Origin: Methylomonas rhizoryzae
Lineage (GTDB): Bacteria; Pseudomonadota; Gammaproteobacteria; Methylococcales; Methylomonadaceae
NCBI RefSeq assembly: GCF_008632455.1
Contig: NZ_CP043929.1
Coordinates: 1,178,001-1,242,000 of the forward strand
Direction: 5' to 3'
DNA: 64,000 nt
In this document: positions 59,253 to 64,000 of the stretch, piece after piece
How the letters are laid out: every line of letters starts with the position of its first letter
How positions within the stretch are numbered: the stretch's first letter is position 1
Translations under genes and position numbers: made by a program
Notes under the pieces: model-generated
Databases searched by the model: none
What the model was told of the DNA's origin: nothing
What the model saw: the letters and a program-made list of their open reading frames with translations, nothing else

Positions 59253-60293
59253 GTGGCCAGTAATCCAGATTTAAACGACAGGTCTTTGTACCTATTAAAA
59301 ACCTTGGTTGAGCGTTATATCCAAGACGGACAGCCCGTTGGATCGCGCGTGTTATCCAAGGATGCGAATCTCAAACTGAGTCCGGCAACCATTCGCAACG
59401 TGATGGCCGATTTGGAAGATCTGGGATTGATTCATTCGCCGCACACCTCCGCCGGCAGAGTACCCACCGTCAGCGGCTACCGTTTGTTCGTCAACAGTTT
59501 GCTGACGGTTAAGCCTTTGCAATTGCAGGAATTGGATCAGTTGCATAGCCACATGTTGTCGGAAGCCGACGCGCCGGCCGAGTTATTGTCCAAGGCTTCC
59601 AAGTTGTTGTCTGAAGTCAGCAAAATGGCAGGTGTGGTGACTTTGCCGCGCCGGGAGTCGGTCACGCTGCGGCACATCGAATTCCTGCCGATGTCGAGTG
59701 GCCGGGTTCTGGTGATATTCGTGACCGACGGCGACGAAGTGCATAACAAGATTATCCATACCGAGCGGGTTTTCGCCGCATCGGAATTGCAGCAGGCCGC
59801 CAATTACCTGAATTCGGTCTATAGCGGTCAAAGTCTGGCTCGCATCCGGGAACTGATTTTATCCGACATGGAACAGGATAAGAACCAGGTCAATCAGGGC
59901 ATGATAGATGCGGTGAATATGGCTAAATTGGCGTTCGAGCAGCAGCCGAAGGAAGATTATGTGCTAAGCGGCGAGACCAATCTGATGGGGTTTTCGGAAT
60001 TGTCGCATATGGATAGATTGAAACAGTTGTTCGAGGCATTCAGTCAGAAGCAAGGAGTGATTCACCTGTTGGATCAATGTCTTAACTCGGAAGGCGTGCA
60101 GATTTTCATCGGCGAGGAGTCCGGGTACCGGGCCTTCGATCATTGCAGTTTGGTGACTTCGTCCTATTCGGTCAACGATGAAGTGGTCGGGGTACTCGGA
60201 GTGATCGGCCCTACCCGGATGGCTTACGAGAAAATCATTCCCTACGTCGACGTTACCGCAAAATTATTGGGAGCGGCCTTGAATAGTAAATAA
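59253..60293 (+). CDS. hrcA: Heat-inducible transcription repressor HrcA
   Basis: A 346-residue repressor of class I heat-shock genes. The N-terminal winged helix has LYLLKTLVERYIQDGQPVGSRVL and the recognition-helix region SPATIRNVMADLEDLGLIHSPHTSAGRVPT, key part RNVMADLE. The GTG at 59253 lies 5 nt after GGTGGAG; an upstream GTG (59247) is less well placed. It releases CIRCE when chaperone capacity is low and represses its own operon. Enteric relatives such as E. coli lack HrcA. Confidence 0.95.
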   Translation: MASNPDLNDRSLYLLKTLVERYIQDGQPVGSRVLSKDANLKLSPATIRNVMADLEDLGLIHSPHTSAGRVPTVSGYRLFVNSLLTVKPLQLQELDQLHSHMLSEADAPAELLSKASKLLSEVSKMAGVVTLPRRESVTLRHIEFLPMSSGRVLVIFVTDGDEVHNKIIHTERVFAASELQQAANYLNSVYSGQSLARIRELILSDMEQDKNQVNQGMIDAVNMAKLAFEQQPKEDYVLSGETNLMGFSELSHMDRLKQLFEAFSQKQGVIHLLDQCLNSEGVQIFIGEESGYRAFDHCSLVTSSYSVNDEVVGVLGVIGPTRMAYEKIIPYVDVTAKLLGAALNSK

Positions 60294-60342
60294 TCGTCCC
60301 TATCGTTTACGGACTGAAAAAATTAATACTGTGGAGTAGAAC

Positions 60343-60987
60343 ATGAGTCATCAGCAATCAAGCCACGAGCAGCAGACAGACAGTGAATTAATTGCCGAAG
60401 TGCTTGAGCAAACCAAACACGCGTTTAACGAGCCGGTTGGAGAAGAGGCGCCGCAGTCTGCCGAGCAAAGCGCGGAACTGGATGCTTTACGTGCCCAGTT
60501 GGAAGAAGCGCAGCAACAGGCGGCGGCCAATTTGGATAAAGCCATGCGTGCTGCGGCGGAGATGGACAATCTGAAAAAGCGCATACAAAAAGAATTGGAC
60601 GACGAGCGCAAATACGGATTGGCCAAGTTCGCAAAAGAATTGCTTTCGGTCCTGGATAGCCTGGAATTAGGTATACAAGCCGCTACCGGCGACAGCCCGG
60701 AGATGGCTAAATTACGCGAGGGCAGCGAGCTGACGATTAAGCAGTTCGAATCCGTATTTGCAAAATTCAACATCGAAGCAATCGATCCCACCGGTCAACC
60801 GTTTAATCCGGAGTTGCATCAGGCGATGGTCATGCAGCCGAGTACCAGCGTTGAGCCGGGTCACGTTATTACCGTATTCCAAAAAGGTTATGTGCTGAAC
60901 GGCCGCTTGTTGCGCCCGGCTATGGTGGTCGTGGCAAAAGCGGAAGACAAACCCGCCGATAGTGCAAAAATCGATGAGCAGGCTTGA
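60343..60987 (+). CDS. grpE: Nucleotide exchange factor GrpE
   Basis: A 214-residue GrpE. An acidic N-terminal tail and long coiled-coil helix (LDALRAQLEEAQQQAAANLDKAMRAAAEMDNLKKR, core residues RAAAEMDNLKKR) are followed by the beta domain with FNPELHQAMVMQPS and VLNGRLLRPAMVVVA. It lies 49 nt after hrcA and 68 nt before dnaK. It stimulates ADP release from DnaK. Confidence 0.96.
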   Translation: MSHQQSSHEQQTDSELIAEVLEQTKHAFNEPVGEEAPQSAEQSAELDALRAQLEEAQQQAAANLDKAMRAAAEMDNLKKRIQKELDDERKYGLAKFAKELLSVLDSLELGIQAATGDSPEMAKLREGSELTIKQFESVFAKFNIEAIDPTGQPFNPELHQAMVMQPSTSVEPGHVITVFQKGYVLNGRLLRPAMVVVAKAEDKPADSAKIDEQA

Positions 60988-61055
60988 AATTTAAATCATC
61001 AACCGCATATCGCTAACAACTTATTTACAACTAAATTCAAGTCCGGAGAACATCA

Positions 61056-62990
61056 ATGGGTAAAATGATCGGTATCGATTTGGGAACCACCAATTCTTGC
61101 GTGGCGGTGCTGGACAACGGCACCGCGCGCGTCATCGAAAACAGCGAAGGCGCGCGTACCACGCCTTCCATCATCGCCTTTACCGGCGACAACGAGGTGT
61201 TGGTCGGTCAGTCCGCCAAACGTCAGGCGGTCACTAATCCGGAAAACACCTTGTTTGCGATCAAGCGTTTGATCGGCCGCCGCTTTAAAGAAGACGCGGT
61301 GCAAAAAGACATCAAAATGGTGCCTTACAAAATCATCGAAGCCAACAACGGCGACGCTTGGGTGGAGTGTCACGGTAAGAAAATGGCGCCGCCGGAAGTG
61401 TCTTCCCGTGTATTGATGAAACTGAAAAAAGACGCCGAAGCCTTTTTGGGCGAAGAGGTTACCGAAGCGGTCATCACCGTGCCGGCCTATTTCAACGATT
61501 CGCAACGTCAAGCCACCAAAGATGCCGGTCGTATCGCCGGCCTGGATGTGAAACGTATCATCAACGAGCCGACTGCGGCGGCGTTGGCCTTCGGCATGGA
61601 CAAGCCGAAAGGCGACACCACGATTGCCGTGTACGATCTGGGCGGCGGTACTTTCGATATTTCCATCATCGAAATCGCCGAAATCGAAGGCGAACACCAG
61701 TTCGAAGTATTGGCCACCAACGGCGACACCTTCCTGGGCGGTGAAGATTTCGACTTGCGCATCATCGATTTTTTGGCGAACGAATTCAAAAAAGACAACG
61801 GTATCGATTTACACAACGACCCTCTGGCTTTGCAACGGCTGAAAGAAGCGGCGGAAAAAGCCAAAATCGAACTGTCGTCGTCCGAACAAACCGACATCAA
61901 TCTGCCTTACATTACGGCGGATGCGTCGGGCCCGAAACACTTGAACATCAAGCTGACCCGCGCCAAATTGGAGTCATTGGTCGAAGATTTGATCGAAAAA
62001 ACCAAGGGTCCGTGCTTGCAGGCGATCAAAGATGCCGGCATATCCAATGCCAAAATCAACGACGTGATTCTGGTCGGCGGTCAAACCCGGATGCCTAAGG
62101 TCCAAGCATTCGTCAAAGAATTGTTCGGCAAAGAGCCGCGTAAAGACGTTAATCCGGACGAAGCGGTGGCGTTGGGTGCTGCGATCCAGGCCGGCGTATT
62201 GGGCGGCGACGTCAGAGACGTCTTGTTGCTGGACGTGACCCCGCTGTCGCTAGGTATCGAAACTTTGGGCGGCGTGATGACCAAATTGATCGAAAAAAAC
62301 ACCACGATTCCGACCAACGCCTCGCAAGTGTTCTCGACCGCCGAAGATAATCAAACCGCCGTGACCGTGCACGTGCTGCAAGGCGAACGGGAAATGGCGT
62401 CGGCCAACAAGTCGCTGGGCCGTTTCGACTTGCAGGACATTCCGCCGGCACCGCGCGGCATTCCGCAGATTGAAGTATCCTTCGACATCGACGCCAACGG
62501 TATTTTGAACGTGTCGGCTAAGGACAAAGCCACCGGCAAGAAACAATCGATCATCATTAAAGCGTCCAGCGGTTTGTCGGAAGACGAAGTGCAGCGCATG
62601 ATTAAAGACGCCGAAGCCCACGCCGACGAAGACCGCAAACTGAAGGAATTGGTTTCGGCCCGCAACAGCGCGGAAGGCATGATCCACGCCACCGAGAAAT
62701 CGCTGAAAGAACTGGGCGATCAAGTCAGCAGCGACGAAAAATCGGCTATCGAGTCGGCTATCAAAGATCTGCATGCCGTGTTGAAAGGCGACGACAAAGA
62801 CGCCATCGAAGCCAAAACCAATGCCTTGACCGAGTTGTCTGGCAAGCTGGCCGAGCGGGTTTATGCGCAAAAAGGCGGCGCGGAAGCGCAGTCCGGTGAA
62901 CATACCGCCGGAGGCGCGCATCAGCAAGCGGCGCCGGACAACGATGTGGTCGACGCCGAGTTCGAGGAAGTTAAAGACGACCACAAATAA
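61056..62990 (+). CDS. dnaK: Chaperone protein DnaK (Hsp70)
   Basis: A 644-residue Hsp70. The start is MGKMIGIDLGTTNSCVAVLD, and the ATPase marks are VPAYFNDSQRQATKDAGRIAG (partly shown) and IYDLGGGTFDIS-like VYDLGGGTFDIS. The interdomain linker reads DVLLLDVTPLSLGIETLGG (partly shown) and the substrate domain follows. The C-terminal DVVDAEFEEVKDD motif is intact. It lies within the HrcA-controlled operon and is followed by a terminator-like hairpin. Confidence 0.98.
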   Translation: MGKMIGIDLGTTNSCVAVLDNGTARVIENSEGARTTPSIIAFTGDNEVLVGQSAKRQAVTNPENTLFAIKRLIGRRFKEDAVQKDIKMVPYKIIEANNGDAWVECHGKKMAPPEVSSRVLMKLKKDAEAFLGEEVTEAVITVPAYFNDSQRQATKDAGRIAGLDVKRIINEPTAAALAFGMDKPKGDTTIAVYDLGGGTFDISIIEIAEIEGEHQFEVLATNGDTFLGGEDFDLRIIDFLANEFKKDNGIDLHNDPLALQRLKEAAEKAKIELSSSEQTDINLPYITADASGPKHLNIKLTRAKLESLVEDLIEKTKGPCLQAIKDAGISNAKINDVILVGGQTRMPKVQAFVKELFGKEPRKDVNPDEAVALGAAIQAGVLGGDVRDVLLLDVTPLSLGIETLGGVMTKLIEKNTTIPTNASQVFSTAEDNQTAVTVHVLQGEREMASANKSLGRFDLQDIPPAPRGIPQIEVSFDIDANGILNVSAKDKATGKKQSIIIKASSGLSEDEVQRMIKDAEAHADEDRKLKELVSARNSAEGMIHATEKSLKELGDQVSSDEKSAIESAIKDLHAVLKGDDKDAIEAKTNALTELSGKLAERVYAQKGGAEAQSGEHTAGGAHQQAAPDNDVVDAEFEEVKDDHK

Positions 62991-63020
62991 ATCGTCACCG
63001 GCGGTTTAATCGAAGTAGGG

Positions 63021-63055
63021 TAAGAAGCGGGGGGTTGGATAACCCCGGCTTCTTA
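63021..63055. terminator. Hairpin after dnaK
   Basis: TAAGAAGC (63021-63028) pairs with GCTTCTTA (63048-63055), with an inner GGGG/CCCC stem (63029-63032, 63043-63046). It lacks a long T tract, so it may be an attenuator or a partial terminator between dnaK and dnaJ. Confidence 0.6.
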
Positions 63056-63074
63056 GTGCTGAATCACTCTATAT

Positions 63075-63100
63075 AACCGCCAATTTACGTTGGCGGTTTT
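63075..63100 (+). terminator. Hairpin with T run just before dnaJ
   Basis: AACCGCCAA (63075-63083) and TTGGCGGTT (63090-63098) enclose a 6-nt loop, followed by TTTT (63097-63100). It ends 7 nt before the dnaJ ATG. It could terminate dnaK transcripts or hide the only ribosome-site-like GGCGG (63092-63096). Confidence 0.6.
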
Positions 63101-63107
63101 CCACGTC

Positions 63108-64000
63108 ATGGCAAAAGAAGATTTTTACAAACTGCTGGAAGTCGATCGCAACGCCAGCGAGGCGGAGATCAAGAAAAGCTATCGCAAGATGGCGATGAAG
63201 TTTCATCCGGATCGAAACAAAGACAATCCTGAAGAGGCCGAGCAAAAATTCAAGGTGATCAAGGAAGCTTACGAAGTGTTGTCCGATCCGAAGAAGCGTT
63301 CGGCATACGATCAATTTGGCCACGCCGGCGTGGATCCGTCCATGGGCGGACGCGGCGGTTTCAGCGGCGCGGAAAGCTTTAGCGACATCTTCGGCGACGT
63401 ATTCGGCGATATTTTCGGCGGTGGCCGCCAGCAACGCAGCAGCGTACAACGCGGTGCGGATTTGCGTTACAACCTGGAATTGACCTTGGAGGAAGCGGTA
63501 GGCGGTACCGAAGCGGTCGTCAAGGTGCCTGTGTTGGTTGCCTGTGGCGAATGTAACGGTTCCGGCGCCAAGAAGGGCAGCAGTCCCGTTACCTGTACGA
63601 CTTGTCACGGCCACGGTCAAGTCAGAATGCAGCAAGGCTTTTTTTCGGTTCAGCAAACTTGTCCGAATTGCCGCGGTACCGGCAAGCAGATCAAAGATCC
63701 GTGTCCCAAGTGTTACGGTCAAGGGCGGGTGCAAGAGACTAAAACCCTCAACGTCAAAGTGCCGGCCGGGGTGGATACCGGCGACCGGATTCGTTTGGCC
63801 GGCGAAGGCGAAGCCGGGATGAACGGCGGTCCGGCGGGCGATTTGTACGTGCAAGTGCAAGTTAAAGAACATCCCATCTTTACCCGCGATGGAGCGAATC
63901 TATATTGCGAGGTGCCGATCAGCTTTCCGACCGCTTGTCTGGGCGGTGAAATGGAGGTGCCGACTTTGGATGGTAAAGTCAAACTGAAAATTCCTGCGGA
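63108..64000 (+). CDS. dnaJ: Chaperone protein DnaJ, 5' part (runs off the window)
   Basis: The frame from ATG 63108 (MAKEDFYKLLEVDRNASEAE) is open to the window end (297 codons). The J domain has MAMKFHPDRNKDNP with the HPD motif. The Gly/Phe region is GRGGFSGAESFSDIFGDVFGDIFGGG (part). The zinc-finger units are CGECNGSG, CTTCHGHG, CPNCRGTG and CPKCYGQG, all four present. The client-binding domain begins after residue 215 (TKTLNVKVPAGVDTGDRIRL). No Shine-Dalgarno site stands free of the upstream hairpin. Confidence 0.97.
   Translation, partial: MAKEDFYKLLEVDRNASEAEIKKSYRKMAMKFHPDRNKDNPEEAEQKFKVIKEAYEVLSDPKKRSAYDQFGHAGVDPSMGGRGGFSGAESFSDIFGDVFGDIFGGGRQQRSSVQRGADLRYNLELTLEEAVGGTEAVVKVPVLVACGECNGSGAKKGSSPVTCTTCHGHGQVRMQQGFFSVQQTCPNCRGTGKQIKDPCPKCYGQGRVQETKTLNVKVPAGVDTGDRIRLAGEGEAGMNGGPAGDLYVQVQVKEHPIFTRDGANLYCEVPISFPTACLGGEMEVPTLDGKVKLKIPA

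Noticed and set aside
61053..62984. Long antisense frames opposite dnaK (214 and 244 codons)
   Set aside because: dnaK is certain; high-GC third positions in conserved genes open the opposite frame. The antisense products have no family likeness.
63069..63872. 267-codon minus-strand frame opposite dnaJ
   Set aside because: It lies across the dnaJ start and zinc-finger region, which are unmistakable on the plus strand.
1..64000. CRISPR arrays, rRNA operons or complete IS elements
   Set aside because: No regularly spaced repeats, no rRNA sequence and no transposase frame were seen anywhere in the window.

Overview
The window looks like chromosomal DNA from a gammaproteobacterium. The closest overall impression is of a Methylomonas-type methanotroph (order Methylococcales), but that is inference: no methane oxidation gene lies here. 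The supporting signs are the aroK-aroB-damX-hemE order, the hrcA-grpE-dnaK-dnaJ cluster with a CIRCE element, DUF2333/DUF4389/YcgL family genes, an arsenic operon, an isolated nifX, and exopolysaccharide genes mixed with PEP-CTERM-type secreted proteins. Most of the window is dense and housekeeping-like. The accessory parts are 17.3-19.1 kb, 32.7-38.4 kb and 49.9-57.7 kb.

Layout. 0-1.5 kb: end of a cobalamin cluster (CbiB/CobD, then the threonine-phosphate decarboxylase). 1.5-5.2 kb: an AI-2E family permease, a small coiled-coil protein with a short lone flagellin, and a TauE-type permease. 5.2-12.7 kb: cca, a DUF486 protein, rlmJ, a His-rich membrane protein, tldD and pmbA, and a small-molecule kinase. 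12.8-17.3 kb: a phosphohexomutase, then an oxygen-binding di-iron (ODP) protein overlapping a GAF-GGDEF-EAL protein. 17.7-19.4 kb: tmRNA (ssrA) whose 3' end is duplicated 1.3 kb away, flanking a toxin-antitoxin pair, which looks like a reduced island. 19.5-24.2 kb: aroK, aroB, a DamX-like SPOR protein, hemE and a hypothetical gene. 24.2-29.4 kb: a cysteine-cluster protein behind a perfect FNR-type site, dinB with two conserved hypotheticals, YcgL, a CPBP protease and a membrane protein. 29.6-32.8 kb: guaB and guaA, then a Fic gene remnant.

36-50 kb is a surface polysaccharide region. A VPLPA-CTERM protein, a Cys-rich secreted protein and a serine-acetyltransferase-like protein precede a Wza-like lipoprotein, a Wzz-like protein, a truncated tyrosine-kinase-like ATPase, a Wzy/ligase-like membrane protein and a PEP-CTERM protein on the plus strand. 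A minus-strand run of three glycosyltransferases and three methyltransferases converges on them. Together they would assemble, modify and export a polysaccharide. The exosortase expected to process the CTERM proteins is not in the window.

50-59 kb holds a NafY/NifX-like domain protein, a large HD-GYP receptor, arsR-arsC-arsI-acr3, nifX and the lipoprotein MlaA. 59.2-64 kb holds the HrcA-regulated chaperone operon; dnaJ runs off the window end.

Three genes point to cyclic-di-GMP control: the ODP/GGDEF-EAL pair, where oxygen or iron state may be the input, and the HD-GYP receptor, where a small ligand may be the input. The polysaccharide cluster is a plausible but unproven output.
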